From Streptomyces cupreus (lineage in GTDB: Bacteria; Actinomycetota; Actinomycetes; Streptomycetales; Streptomycetaceae), in the NCBI RefSeq assembly GCF_014257025.1, contig NZ_JACMSF010000012.1, positions 111,710 through 175,709 on the forward strand: a DNA stretch of 64,000 nt, given 5' to 3'. The position numbers and the translations under genes are program-made. The notes beneath the pieces were generated by a model. The model had not been told where the DNA came from and did not search any database. It was given only the letters and a program-made list of their open reading frames with translations. Of this stretch, positions 42,750 to 51,365 are shown piece by piece; within the stretch, counting starts at the first letter, position 1; each line of letters starts with the position of its first letter.

Positions 42750-43022
42750 GGCTGCTTCTCCTCGCCCTTGGGGGTGCGGCTCCACGGCCGGCTCATCGGT
42801 GAGCGACCGCTTAGTACCTTCAGCAGACGTGACGCTAGAAGCCCTGGCACGCGGTGTCAACGGCACCCAGCCACGTGTGATCCATTACCTGGTCCCGCAG
42901 CCGCCATCCTCCCGCACCGCCGCTGGCCGGGGCACCCGATCGGCCCCTCTCCACGCGTCCTGGCGCGAGGCCGGACCTAGCGTCGACCGAGGGCCACCCC
43001 GTGGCCGGAAAGGAGGCGCACC

Positions 43023-43418
43023 ATGCGCCGTCGCATCGGTGCCGTCGGCACGCTGATCGCCATAGCCGCGATCGTGCCGTTGGCCGACACCGCACACGCT
43101 CAGGACCTGGACTGCATCAACTTCACCTACCAGGAGGACGCACAGGCCGAGTACAACCGCGACCCCAGTGATCCGCACGGACTCGACGAGGATCAGGGCC
43201 GGGACGACGGCATCGCCTGCGAGGTGCTGCCCCGGCGCGGCACCGCCGTCAGTACGGTCAGGCCCGCCACCCCCGCCGCCCCGACGCTCGGCGTCCGCGG
43301 CGGTCTGGGCGGCGCCGCCGACTCCGGGTTCAGCGGCTGGGAAACCGCGGCCGGGATCGCCTTCGTCGCCGGCGGTGCCGTCGCGGTCGGCTACGTGGTG
43401 AAGCGCCGCCGCACCTGA
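43023..43418 (+). CDS. Excalibur calcium-binding exported protein
   Basis: 131 residues. A signal peptide (LIAIAAIVPLADTAHA, cleavage near 27) is followed by DLDCINFTYQEDAQAEYNRD and LDEDQGRDDGIACEVLP, the excalibur domain with its two Cys and Asp-rich calcium-like loop. A Pro/Gly linker leads to a C-terminal membrane helix (about 110-126) and KRRRT, a sorting-like anchor. Probably displayed on the cell surface. Confidence 0.83.
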   Translation: MRRRIGAVGTLIAIAAIVPLADTAHAQDLDCINFTYQEDAQAEYNRDPSDPHGLDEDQGRDDGIACEVLPRRGTAVSTVRPATPAAPTLGVRGGLGGAADSGFSGWETAAGIAFVAGGAVAVGYVVKRRRT

Positions 43419-43419
43419 C

Positions 43420-43836
43420 TCACCGGACGAGCAGGTCCAGGAGCCGTTCCGTCTCCGCCGCCGGGTCGGTCGTGAGGCCGGTGTGGACGGGGCCGGGCTG
43501 GACGATCGTGGAGCGGGGGGCGATGAGCCAGCGGAAGCGCCGGCCCGCGTCGTCGGATGCCGCCTGACCTGCCGCCTCGCCGCCGGAGCAGACCCGCTCC
43601 ACGGCCCCGAGCGCGGCCCGCACCCCGGCCAGGTCCACCTCCGGGTCCAGGGCCAGCAGGCGGGGCTCGTCCAGATGGGTGCGTGCTCCGACGTAGCCCT
43701 TGGCTCGACAGTAGACCAGCACCCCGGCGTTGATGCACTCGCCGCGTTCGACGCGGGGCACGACGCGCAGGACGGCGTACTCGAAGACCTCGCGCTCGCT
43801 CGGGCCTCCCTTGATGAAGTGGCGGTCGTCGCTCAC
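43420..43836 (-). CDS. DUF3037 protein, partner of HipA-like kinase
   Basis: 138 residues. FEYAVLRVVPRVERGECINA followed by GVLVYCRAKGYVGART is the DUF3037 signature; RFRWLIAPRSTIVQPGPVHT closes it. Function undetermined. GTG 43836 overlaps the stop of the upstream kinase gene by 4 bp, so the two are made together. I recall the same pairing in many bacteria. It may be the kinase's substrate or modulator (inference). Confidence 0.82.
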   Translation of the reverse strand: MSDDRHFIKGGPSEREVFEYAVLRVVPRVERGECINAGVLVYCRAKGYVGARTHLDEPRLLALDPEVDLAGVRAALGAVERVCSGGEAAGQAASDDAGRRFRWLIAPRSTIVQPGPVHTGLTTDPAAETERLLDLLVR

Positions 43837-44588
43837 TTGGTCCCCTCGATTCGCTCGTGGATGACGGCGGCCCGGGCCAGGAGCGGGCGTGCGTAGGCCC
43901 GCCTGAGGTCGTCCGGATCCTCGAAGCCGGGCTCCCCCTCCAGCCACTCGTCCGGGATCTCCGCGGTGACCTCGGCGAGCAGGTCCTCGGTGACGCGGGG
44001 CGCCAACTCGGCGGCGGCAGTGGAGACATCGGGCCCGAAGGGCGCGAGCGCGTGGTCGGAGGCGTCGTAGGGCCGGGCCGCGGAGGTCTCGGCGCCGGGC
44101 CAGTTGTGCTGCCAGATCATGGTGGCGCCGTGGTCGATGAGCCACAGGTCGCCGTGCCACATCAGCAGATTGGGGTTGCGCCAGGAGCGGTCGACGTTGT
44201 TGACCAGGGCGTCGAACCAGACGATCCGCCCGGCCTCCGCGGGGCTCACCGTGAAGGCGAGCGGGTCGAAGCCGAGCGCTCCGGACAGGAAGTCCATGCC
44301 GAGGTTGGTGCCCCCGCTGGCCCTGAGCAGCTCCTGCACCTGCTGTTCGGGTTCTCCGAGCCCGATGACCGGGTCGAGTTCGATCGTCACGAGCCGGGGC
44401 GTCCGGAACCCCAGCCGGCGGGCGAGCTCCCCGCACACCACCTCGGCGACCAGCGTCTTGCGGCCCTGTCCGGCGCCGCGGAACTTCAGGACGTACGTCC
44501 CGAAGTCGTCGGTCTCGACGAGTCCCGGCAGCGAGCCGCCCTCACGCAGCGGCGTGATGAACCGGGTCGCGATGACTTCCTTGAGCAT
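43833..44588 (-). CDS. HipA-like kinase (minimal type)
   Basis: 251 residues, about half a canonical HipA. YVLKFRGAGQGRKTLVAEVV gives the ATP-binding Lys and Glu, WFDALVNNVDRSWRNPNLL the catalytic Asp and Asn, and LWLIDHG the magnesium-binding Asp. So the kinase core is complete but the HipA N-terminal subdomain is absent, and no HipB-type DNA-binding gene is near. Canonical HipA phosphorylates GltX; targets here are unknown. ATG 44588; coupled to the DUF3037 gene. Confidence 0.83.
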   Translation of the reverse strand: MLKEVIATRFITPLREGGSLPGLVETDDFGTYVLKFRGAGQGRKTLVAEVVCGELARRLGFRTPRLVTIELDPVIGLGEPEQQVQELLRASGGTNLGMDFLSGALGFDPLAFTVSPAEAGRIVWFDALVNNVDRSWRNPNLLMWHGDLWLIDHGATMIWQHNWPGAETSAARPYDASDHALAPFGPDVSTAAAELAPRVTEDLLAEVTAEIPDEWLEGEPGFEDPDDLRRAYARPLLARAAVIHERIEGTK

Positions 44589-44677
44589 CGCCCCAGGTTA
44601 CTGGCGCGTTGAACCGCGGACGCGCGCCGCCCGTACCTGTCTACGCAAGGCGTACCTCCGTGGAAGGGAAGACCGGC

Positions 44678-45106
44678 ATGACCAGCGAACCGCTCCACCC
44701 CGTCGCGACCCCGAGCCGCCGTACCGTCGTGGCGGCGGTCGGCGCCGTGGGCCTCTCCTTCGCGCTGAACGCGTGCGGGTCGGAGGACGAGGAGTCGTCA
44801 GGGGCGTCCGGGTCCGCCGGAACCGTCGTCGCGCAGACCTCGGACATCCCGGAGGGCGGCGGGAAGATCCTCAACGATCACAAGGTGGTCGTGACCCAGC
44901 CGACGGCGGGCACCTTCAAGGCGTTCTCGTACGAGTGCACCCACCAGGGCTGCCCGGTGACGGGCGTCTCCGAGGGCGCCATCACCTGCCCCTGTCACAA
45001 CAGCAGGTTCTCCATCGAGGACGGCAGTGTGCAGAAGGGGCCCGCCACCCAGCCGCTGCCCGCGCGGGAGGTCACCGTGGACGGCGACTCGATCACGCTG
45101 GCCTGA
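44678..45106 (+). CDS. Rieske [2Fe-2S] Tat lipoprotein
   Basis: 142 residues. Twin-Arg signal (PSRRTVVAAVGAVGLSFAL) ending in lipobox ALNAC, so it is folded before export and lipid-anchored outside. Cluster ligands are YECTHQGCPV and CPCHNSRFSI. Small orphan Rieske proteins like this are common in Streptomyces and may pass electrons outside the membrane; partner unknown. ATG 44678 with GAAGGG upstream. Overlaps the convergent isochorismatase-like gene by 14 bp. Confidence 0.9.
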   Translation: MTSEPLHPVATPSRRTVVAAVGAVGLSFALNACGSEDEESSGASGSAGTVVAQTSDIPEGGGKILNDHKVVVTQPTAGTFKAFSYECTHQGCPVTGVSEGAITCPCHNSRFSIEDGSVQKGPATQPLPAREVTVDGDSITLA

Positions 45107-45731
45107 CCCGGAGGGCGGCCAGCAGGTCGGCTGTCGTGGTCAGCGTGGCGACCAACGCGAGGGTGTTGCGGATCATCGCGGGGGTGTACTCGGAGGGCAC
45201 CCCGGCTATCGCGTCGGTGGGCACCACGGCGGTGTAGCCGCGGTTGACGGCGTCGAACACGGCGTTCGGGATCGCCACATTGGCCGAGACCCCGGTCACG
45301 ACCAGCGTGCGGCAGCCCAGGTTGCGCAGCAGGGCGTCGACGTCGGTGCCCTGGATCGGCGACAGGCCGTGCAGCCGTCGTACGACGAAGTCCTCCTCGG
45401 TGACCTCGATCGGGGCCGCGAGCCGGACCGCGGTGGTGCCGGACAGCTGCTGGACGGGGAGCCGTTCGGCGGCGCGGAACAGACGGGCGTTACGGTTGGC
45501 GCCGCGACCGTCGGGGCGGCGCTCGGCGATCGCGTGGATCACCTGGAGCCCGCACGCGTGGGCACCGGCCACCAGCCGGGCCACGTTGGCAAGGGCTCCC
45601 GAGGAGCGGGCCTCCTTGGCGAGTTCGGGCAGGGCGCTGTCCGGTCCGACCACCCCCTGCTGGCACTCGACGGTGAGCAGGACGGACGTGGCGGGATCGA
45701 GGAGTTCGCGAAGCTGGTCGTACGACGGCAC
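45093..45731 (-). CDS. Isochorismatase-fold protein lacking the catalytic Cys
   Basis: 212 residues. The fold is clear (SVLLTVECQQGVVG, GLQVIHAIAERRPDG, CRTLVVTGVSANVAIPNAV, RGYTAVVPTDAIAGVP), but the usual Asp-Met-Gln is Glu-Cys-Gln and the TGxxTNxC site reads TGVSANVA, so the nucleophilic Cys is Ala. It is therefore unlikely to be a normal amidohydrolase. GTG start with AAGGGGG upstream. What it binds is unknown. Confidence 0.8.
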   Translation of the reverse strand: MPSYDQLRELLDPATSVLLTVECQQGVVGPDSALPELAKEARSSGALANVARLVAGAHACGLQVIHAIAERRPDGRGANRNARLFRAAERLPVQQLSGTTAVRLAAPIEVTEEDFVVRRLHGLSPIQGTDVDALLRNLGCRTLVVTGVSANVAIPNAVFDAVNRGYTAVVPTDAIAGVPSEYTPAMIRNTLALVATLTTTADLLAALRVRPA

Positions 45732-45866
45732 GGTTCCCCCTTGTCGCCGACGGTCTGGAGCGGGCGAGGCTAGCCACCATTGCGCGAGGACGGAAGACGA
45801 CCCATTCTTTTCTGACGTGATGTCAGAGGATCTCCTCTGGCACGACGTGGGAGAAGAGGGGGACGC

Positions 45867-46334
45867 ATGACCGTCACTCAGCGCCGGGGCCGGAAGATCA
45901 TGATGACACCGGGTGAGCTGGACGAGTTCCTGGCCACCCAGCGCACCTGCCGGGTCGCCACCGTGTCGGCGGACGGCGCCCCGCATGTGAGCACCCTGTG
46001 GTTCGCCTGGGACGGCACCTCGCTGTGGCTGTACTCGGTGGTGCGCAGCAGGCGTTGGACACAGCTGCGGCGCGACCAGCGGGTCGCCGTCGTGGTCGAC
46101 ACGGGCGAGGAGTACGACGAGCTGCGCGGCGTGGAGCTGTCCGGGGCCGTGGAGTTCGTGGGCGAGATCCCGCGCACCGGGGAGCTGTGCGCCGAACTCG
46201 ACGTGCCGGAGACGCTGTTCGCTCGGAAGAACTTCAATCTGGAGGAGATGCCGCACGACGGACGGCACGCGTGGCTGCGGCTGACCCCCGAGAAGATCGT
46301 GTCCTGGGACTTCAGGAAGCTTGCGGGACAGTAG
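45867..46334 (+). CDS. Pyridoxamine 5'-phosphate oxidase-fold protein
   Basis: 155 residues, split-barrel flavin/F420 fold. RTCRVATVSADGAPHVSTLW (about 27-46) and RSRRWTQLRRDQRVAVVVDT are typical of the actinobacterial PPOX class that binds FMN or F420. ATG 45867 with GAGGGGG ahead. Overlaps the LysR tail by 23 bp. Confidence 0.83.
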   Translation: MTVTQRRGRKIMMTPGELDEFLATQRTCRVATVSADGAPHVSTLWFAWDGTSLWLYSVVRSRRWTQLRRDQRVAVVVDTGEEYDELRGVELSGAVEFVGEIPRTGELCAELDVPETLFARKNFNLEEMPHDGRHAWLRLTPEKIVSWDFRKLAGQ

Positions 46335-47235
46335 CCCCGATCCGCTCGCCCGCGGCCCGCAGTGCCTTGACCGCCGCCCGGATCGACGGGCGGCGGTCGG
46401 CGTCCGCGCGCCAGATGACGTACACATGCCGCCGCACCCGCTGCTTGAGCGGTACGGCGACCACTCCGGCGGGCATCGGGTCGCGGCCGAGCAGGGGTAC
46501 GACGCACACGCCGAGCCCCGCGGCGACCAGACCGAGCTGGGTGTGGGTCTCGGCAGCGCGGTGGCCGACGATCGGCTCGATGCCCTTGGAGCGCAGGGTG
46601 AACATCAGCCACTCATGGCAGAACTCGCCCTGGCCCCAGGTGATCCACTCGTCCTCGGCGAACTCGGCGAGGTCCACCTCGTCGCGGCCCGCGAACCGGT
46701 GGGCGACCGGCATCGCCACATCGGCGGGGTCGTCCAGGATCGGCGCCTTGACCAGGCCGTCGGGCAGCGGCATCGGCTTGTTGTACCAGTCGAGCACCAC
46801 GGCCAGGTCCAGGTCGCCGCGCACCACCCCGGCGACGCCCTGCTCCGGTTCCAGCTCGCAGGAGCGCAGCCGCAGCGCGGGGTGCTCGGCACGCAGCTCG
46901 GCGAGGGCGGCCGGGAAGAGTCCGCGCGCGGCGGTCGGGAACGCCGACAGTCTGAGCTCCCCCGCGACCTGACCGCGCTGTGCCTCCAGATCGGCCCGGG
47001 CCAGCTCGACCTGCGACAGGATCCGGGCCGCGTGCTCCGCGAGCAGCCGTCCGGCGTCGGTGAGCCGGACCCCCCGGCCGTTCTTGGCGAGCAGCCGCTG
47101 GCCGACCTCCCGCTCCAGCTTGGACATCTGCTGGGAGACGGCGGACGTGGTGATGTGCAGCCCTTCGGCCGCGCCGCTGACCGAGCCGTGCCGGGCGAGG
47201 GCGTCGAGGGTGCGCAGGCGCTCCAGGTTCAACAT
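46312..47235 (-). CDS. LysR-family regulator
   Basis: 307 residues. N-terminal HTH in LRTLDALARHGSVSGAAEGL and TTSAVSQQMSKLEREVG (about 6-45), then the two-lobed effector domain (LRLSAFPTAARGLFPAAL, GLVAAGLGVCVVPLL). It faces an EamA exporter across a 74-bp gap containing three related motifs. Likely activates that exporter in response to its substrate. Confidence 0.9.
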   Translation of the reverse strand: MLNLERLRTLDALARHGSVSGAAEGLHITTSAVSQQMSKLEREVGQRLLAKNGRGVRLTDAGRLLAEHAARILSQVELARADLEAQRGQVAGELRLSAFPTAARGLFPAALAELRAEHPALRLRSCELEPEQGVAGVVRGDLDLAVVLDWYNKPMPLPDGLVKAPILDDPADVAMPVAHRFAGRDEVDLAEFAEDEWITWGQGEFCHEWLMFTLRSKGIEPIVGHRAAETHTQLGLVAAGLGVCVVPLLGRDPMPAGVVAVPLKQRVRRHVYVIWRADADRRPSIRAAVKALRAAGERIGATVPQAS

Positions 47236-47244
47236 GTAAGCAAT

Positions 47245-47287
47245 GCTACGAGATATGGCTCGCGAAATCTCGCTTGTGCTACGAGAT
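47245..47287. promoter_or_regulatory. LysR-type operator cluster
   Basis: GCTACGAGAT occurs at 47245-47254 and again at 47278-47287 (33-bp period), with ATCTCG in opposite orientation at 47267-47272 between them. Together they form the direct plus inverted array expected of LysR activation sites. Confidence 0.6.
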
Positions 47288-47309
47288 TGTGCTGTCGCAC
47301 GCTGGTCCC

Positions 47310-48260
47310 ATGACCCGCTCCCGCTCCCTGCTCGACTGGCGGCTGCGCTTCGCCGCCCTCTCCCTCGTCTGGGGCTTCAGCTTCCTGCTCATCAAGGTGG
47401 GCACCGAGGGATACGCGCCCTTCCAGGTCACCCTCGGCCGGCTGCTGTTCGGCACGGCGGTGCTCGCGGTCGCGATGGTGGTACGGCGGGAGCGGCTCCC
47501 GCGCGGGGCGCGCACCTGGGGGCATCTGACGGTCGCGGCGTTCCTGCTGAACGCGGCGCCGTTCTCCCTGTTCGCCTACGCGGAGCTGACGATCCCGTCG
47601 ACGCTCGCGGGCATCTGCAACGCCACTTCACCGCTGTGGGGCATGGCCCTGTCCCTGGTCGCCCTCTCCGAGGACCGGCCCACCCGGCTGCGCGTCGCGG
47701 GTCTCGGCGTGGGCTTCCTCGGCGTCCTCACGGTGCTCGGCGCCTGGCAGGGCTTCACCGGCATGGACGCCCGGGGCACCGGCATGGCCCTGCTGGCCTC
47801 GCTCTGCTACCCGATCGGCTGGATCCACGTCCGCCGCACCCTGGCGGGCGCCGACTCCTCGCACCTGTCCCTGACCGGCGCCCAACTCCTGCTCGCCACG
47901 GTCCAACTGGCCGTCGTCACCCCGCTGTTCACCACGGCCCCGACCGACTTCCCGCTGCTCCCCCTGCTCGCCGTCGCGGCCCTCGGCGCCCTCGGCACGG
48001 GCTTCGCGGTGCTCCTCCAGTACGGCCTGGTCGCCGAGGTCGGCCCGACCACGGCCCAGATGGTCACCTACTTCATCCCGGTCATCGCGACGGCGGCGGG
48101 CGTGGCGCTGCTCGGCGAGTCGCTGACCTGGTCGACGCCAGTGGGTGCGGTGATCGTGCTGGTCGGGGCGGCGCTGACGCAGATACGCCCGCGCGAGCGC
48201 GGCCCGGTACCGGCCGACGGCGACCGCCACGCGCGGACGCCCGCGAAGGCCGCGTCCTAG
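47310..48260 (+). CDS. EamA/DMT-family exporter
   Basis: 316 residues, ten helices, two EamA repeats (LRFAALSLVWGFSFLLIKVG at the N-terminus; YFIPVIATAAGVALLGESLT in the second repeat). Basic Pro/Arg cytoplasmic tail. ATG 47310 chosen; a TTG/other start 12 codons upstream would overlap the operator. Probable target of the divergent LysR protein. Ends four bases into the stop region of the convergent MocR gene. Confidence 0.87.
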   Translation: MTRSRSLLDWRLRFAALSLVWGFSFLLIKVGTEGYAPFQVTLGRLLFGTAVLAVAMVVRRERLPRGARTWGHLTVAAFLLNAAPFSLFAYAELTIPSTLAGICNATSPLWGMALSLVALSEDRPTRLRVAGLGVGFLGVLTVLGAWQGFTGMDARGTGMALLASLCYPIGWIHVRRTLAGADSSHLSLTGAQLLLATVQLAVVTPLFTTAPTDFPLLPLLAVAALGALGTGFAVLLQYGLVAEVGPTTAQMVTYFIPVIATAAGVALLGESLTWSTPVGAVIVLVGAALTQIRPRERGPVPADGDRHARTPAKAAS

Positions 48261-49588
48261 ACACCGCTCCGGCCGGGGGAGGGCCGTACGGCCGAGGCGA
48301 TGGCATCGGCCAGGGCCAGGGTCTCCGTCCCGGTCAGCGTCGAGACCGTGACGCGCATCCCGGGGCTGGAGTTCATGCGGAAGCGGGCGCCCGGGGCGAC
48401 GGCCCAGCCGGCGTGGAGGAGGCGGGAGACGGCGCCGGTCTCGTCGGGGACGGGGATCCAGACGTTCATGCCGGTGCGGCCCCGGGCGGTGACGCCCCGC
48501 TCGGCGAGCGCGCCGATGAGCAGGTCGCGGCGCCTGCCGTACGCCGCCGCCACCGCCTTCGGGTCGACCGCGCCGTCGGACCACAGCCGGACGACGGCCC
48601 GCTGGACGATCAGGCTGACCCAGCCGGGACCGAGGCGCTGTCGGCCGCGCACTCGGTCGACCGTCACGGCGTCGCCGGTGAGCACCGCGAGCCGTAGGTC
48701 GGGGCCGTAGGCCTTGGCGGCGGAGCGGGTGAAGGCCCAGTGGCGGGTGGTGCCGGCGAGGGGATGCAGCGGGACGTCGACGATGGCGTGGCCGTGGTCG
48801 TCCTCGATCAGCAGGGTGTCCGGGTACTCCCGGAGCACGGAACGCAGCGCACGCGCGCGTGTGCCGCTCACCGCGGCGCCGGTCGGGTTCTGGGCCCGGT
48901 CGGTGACGATCAGGGCGCGGGCCCCGGCGCCGAGCGCACGGCGTACGTCGTCGGGGAGCGGCCCTTCGTCGTCGACGCCCACGGGTGCGATGCGCAGCCC
49001 GAGCGCCGGGACGAGGTCGAGGACGCTGCCCCAGCCGGGGTCCTCGACGGCGACGGTGTCCCCCGGCTTCAGATGCGCGGCGAGGACGCGCTCGATGGCG
49101 TCCAGTGCGCCGGAGGTGACGACGAGGGGTCCGTCCGGCACCCCGTCGGCGTCCAGTTCGGCGCGTGCCGTGCGCGCCAGCTCCGGATCCATGGGGTCGT
49201 CCCCGTAGAGGACCGGCGTCCGGTCACCCTGTTCCGCCGCTGCCGCGAACGCCGGGGCGAGCGGTGGCAGCAGCGCCGGGTCCGGGTTGCCGTTCGCCAG
49301 ATCCCGCACTCCGGCGGGGACCTCCTCCCGGACGTACTCACGGGCGGTGGTGGCCGGCTTGGGCCGCACTCGGCTGCCCCGGCGCCCGGCGGTCTCGATG
49401 ACCCCGCGTTCGCGCAGGGTCCGGTACGCGGCCGCGACGGTATTGGGATTCACGCCCAGTTCGACCGCCAATTCCCGCATGGGCGGCAGCAGTTGTCCCG
49501 GCGCCAGCTCCCCGGAGCCGACCGCCGCCTCGATTCCGGCCGCAATCCCTGCTGCGCGCCGACCCGTGATCCGATATTCTCCTAGCAC
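48257..49588 (-). CDS. MocR-type GntR/aminotransferase regulator
   Basis: 443 residues. GntR HTH (PPMRELAVELGVNPNTVAAA and RTLRERGVIETAGRRGS, about 35-75) fused to a class I aminotransferase domain with GNPDPALLPP, AQNPTGAAVSG, and the PLP Lys in RSAAKAYGPDLRLA (about 290). Such proteins sense PLP or an amino compound. The divergent gene is a PPOX-family flavoprotein, recalling PdxR-type control of B6 genes. GTG start without a visible SD, suggesting leaderless translation. Confidence 0.88.
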   Translation of the reverse strand: MLGEYRITGRRAAGIAAGIEAAVGSGELAPGQLLPPMRELAVELGVNPNTVAAAYRTLRERGVIETAGRRGSRVRPKPATTAREYVREEVPAGVRDLANGNPDPALLPPLAPAFAAAAEQGDRTPVLYGDDPMDPELARTARAELDADGVPDGPLVVTSGALDAIERVLAAHLKPGDTVAVEDPGWGSVLDLVPALGLRIAPVGVDDEGPLPDDVRRALGAGARALIVTDRAQNPTGAAVSGTRARALRSVLREYPDTLLIEDDHGHAIVDVPLHPLAGTTRHWAFTRSAAKAYGPDLRLAVLTGDAVTVDRVRGRQRLGPGWVSLIVQRAVVRLWSDGAVDPKAVAAAYGRRRDLLIGALAERGVTARGRTGMNVWIPVPDETGAVSRLLHAGWAVAPGARFRMNSSPGMRVTVSTLTGTETLALADAIASAVRPSPGRSGV

Positions 49589-49611
49589 AAACCAAATTAT
49601 GCACTAGTGCA
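49582..49611. promoter_or_regulatory. Operator between MocR and PPOX genes
   Basis: TGCACTAGTGCA (49600-49611) is a perfect 12-bp palindrome directly ahead of the PPOX gene; CTAGCAC (49582-49588), a related element, overlaps the MocR GTG, with the AT-rich AAACCAAATTAT between. Only 35 bp separate the two starts, so both promoters must lie here. Confidence 0.55.
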
Positions 49612-49623
49612 ATGGAGATCGCA

Positions 49624-50301
49624 ATGCAGGGGACCCCACAGCCGACGTCGCAGCCCACCGCCTACACGCCGACCGATCGCACGGTCCCCACCCGCTCCGC
49701 CGAGCGGGCGTCGTACGACAAGGAGTTGGTGCACTCGATACTCGACGAGGCCTATGTCTGCCATCTGGGCTTCGTCCGGGACGGCGCGCCGGTGGTGCTG
49801 CCGACGCTGTTCGGGCGGATCGGCGACCGGCTCTACGTCCATGGCTCGACGGGCTCGCGTCCGCTGCGGATGACGGGGCAGGCCGACCCGGGGCTGCCGG
49901 TGTGCCTGACGGTCACGCATGTGGACGCGCTGATCCTGGCCCGCTCGGCCTTTCACCACTCGATCAACTACCGGTCCGTGGTGGTGCACGGCGTCGCGCA
50001 CCAGGTGACGGACCCCGAGGAGAAGCGGATCGCGCTGGACGCGCTGGTCGACCATGTCGTGCCGGGCCGCTCGGCGGACTCCCGGCCCGCCAACAAGAAG
50101 GAGCTGGCCGCCACCGCCGTCATCCGCCTCGACCTGAACGAGGTCTCCGCGAAGCTCCGCACCGGCGGCGTGAACGACGAGCCCGAGGACCTCGGCCTGC
50201 CGCACTGGGCCGGAGTGGTCCCGCTGCGCAAGGGCTACGAGACCCCGATCGACGACCCGGACCTGGCGCCGGGCACCGAGGTCCCCGCCTACCTCGCGTG
50301 A
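49624..50301 (+). CDS. PPOX/NimA-type flavoprotein
   Basis: 225 residues. VHSILDEAYVCHLGFVRDGA and LPTLFGRIGDRLYVHGSTGS (about 40-75) and HSINYRSVVVHG fit the Pfam pyridoxamine-oxidase-like/NimA family of FMN proteins. Probably a reductase or PLP-related enzyme. Of two ATGs, 49624 has GGAG six bases ahead; 49612 lies inside the palindrome region. Ends 13 bp inside the convergent EamA gene. Confidence 0.85.
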   Translation: MQGTPQPTSQPTAYTPTDRTVPTRSAERASYDKELVHSILDEAYVCHLGFVRDGAPVVLPTLFGRIGDRLYVHGSTGSRPLRMTGQADPGLPVCLTVTHVDALILARSAFHHSINYRSVVVHGVAHQVTDPEEKRIALDALVDHVVPGRSADSRPANKKELAATAVIRLDLNEVSAKLRTGGVNDEPEDLGLPHWAGVVPLRKGYETPIDDPDLAPGTEVPAYLA

Positions 50302-51293
50302 TCCGGGGCCGACAGCTCCCGCTCGGCCCCACCGCTCGCCACCGGCTCCGGGGAGCCCTTGCTCGGCGCCGAGGACTGCGCGATGAAGGCGCCGAGCAGG
50401 ACGACCGCGCCGCCGATGATCTGCGGGGCCGAGAGATGCTCGCCGAGCAGGATCCACGCGAGGACGGTCGCGATGACCGCTTCGAGGCAGGCGACCACAC
50501 CCGCGACCTGCGGGGAGAGCCGGCGCACCGAGACCACGCCGGTGACGTAGGCGACGACCGTGGCGATCAGGACGATCCAGGACAGCAGCAGCGCGGCCGC
50601 GACCGGGGTTCCGTTCATGTCCGCGCTGTCGGCGAGGACGGCCCAGTCCATGGACCAGGGGCGGGCCACGACGGTCAGCACGGCGGCGCCGACGAGCAGG
50701 CCGTAGGCGATGACGCCGAGCGGGTCCGGCGCCTCGTCGGCCGCGTCGCTGCCCTGGTCGGACAGGACGAAGTAGCCGACCTGGCAGCAGGCCGCGCCGA
50801 GCGCGAGGAGCAGCCCGAGGGCGTCGAAGCCGAGCCCGGCCCAGACCTCGACCACACAGGCGAGCCCGCCCACCGCGAGAACCACGCCGAGGGCGGCGGC
50901 CCGGGTCACAGGGCGACGCTGCACGAACCGCACCCAGCCCAGCACCAGCGCGGGCGCGAGGTACTCCACGAGCAGCGCGACACCCACCGGGATACGGGAG
51001 ATGGAGGCGAAGTAGAAGGCCTGGACGCCGGCCACGCCGAGCAGTCCGAACCCGGCGAGCAACGCGGGGCGGCGGCGCAGCAGCGCGCGATGGCGTACGG
51101 CGAGCGGCAGCATCACCAGGGCCGCCCCGGCCACCCTCAGCCACACCACATGCAGCGGGTCGAGGCCCGCCTCGATCAGCGGCTTGGCCGCGACACCGGA
51201 TCCCCCGAAGGCGAGTGCGGAGGCGAGGGCGAGACCGAGTCCCATCCCCTTGCCGCGACTGCCCTGACTGCTCTGAGACGTACGCACCGGCAC
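50289..51293 (-). CDS. EamA/DMT-family exporter
   Basis: 334 residues, ten helices. FASISRIPVGVALLVEYLAP is the conserved helix 3-4 segment and CLEAVIATVLAWILLGEHLS the second-repeat signature of the RhtA/threonine-exporter-like group. Long polar C-terminal tail. GTG 51293 start. The third EamA gene in the window. Confidence 0.86.
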   Translation of the reverse strand: MPVRTSQSSQGSRGKGMGLGLALASALAFGGSGVAAKPLIEAGLDPLHVVWLRVAGAALVMLPLAVRHRALLRRRPALLAGFGLLGVAGVQAFYFASISRIPVGVALLVEYLAPALVLGWVRFVQRRPVTRAAALGVVLAVGGLACVVEVWAGLGFDALGLLLALGAACCQVGYFVLSDQGSDAADEAPDPLGVIAYGLLVGAAVLTVVARPWSMDWAVLADSADMNGTPVAAALLLSWIVLIATVVAYVTGVVSVRRLSPQVAGVVACLEAVIATVLAWILLGEHLSAPQIIGGAVVLLGAFIAQSSAPSKGSPEPVASGGAERELSAPDHAR

Positions 51294-51365
51294 ATGATGA
51301 CAGGCGATGACATGAGCGTCACCCCCGATGACACCTGTCTCACCGGATGGACGGAACTGCGCCCC

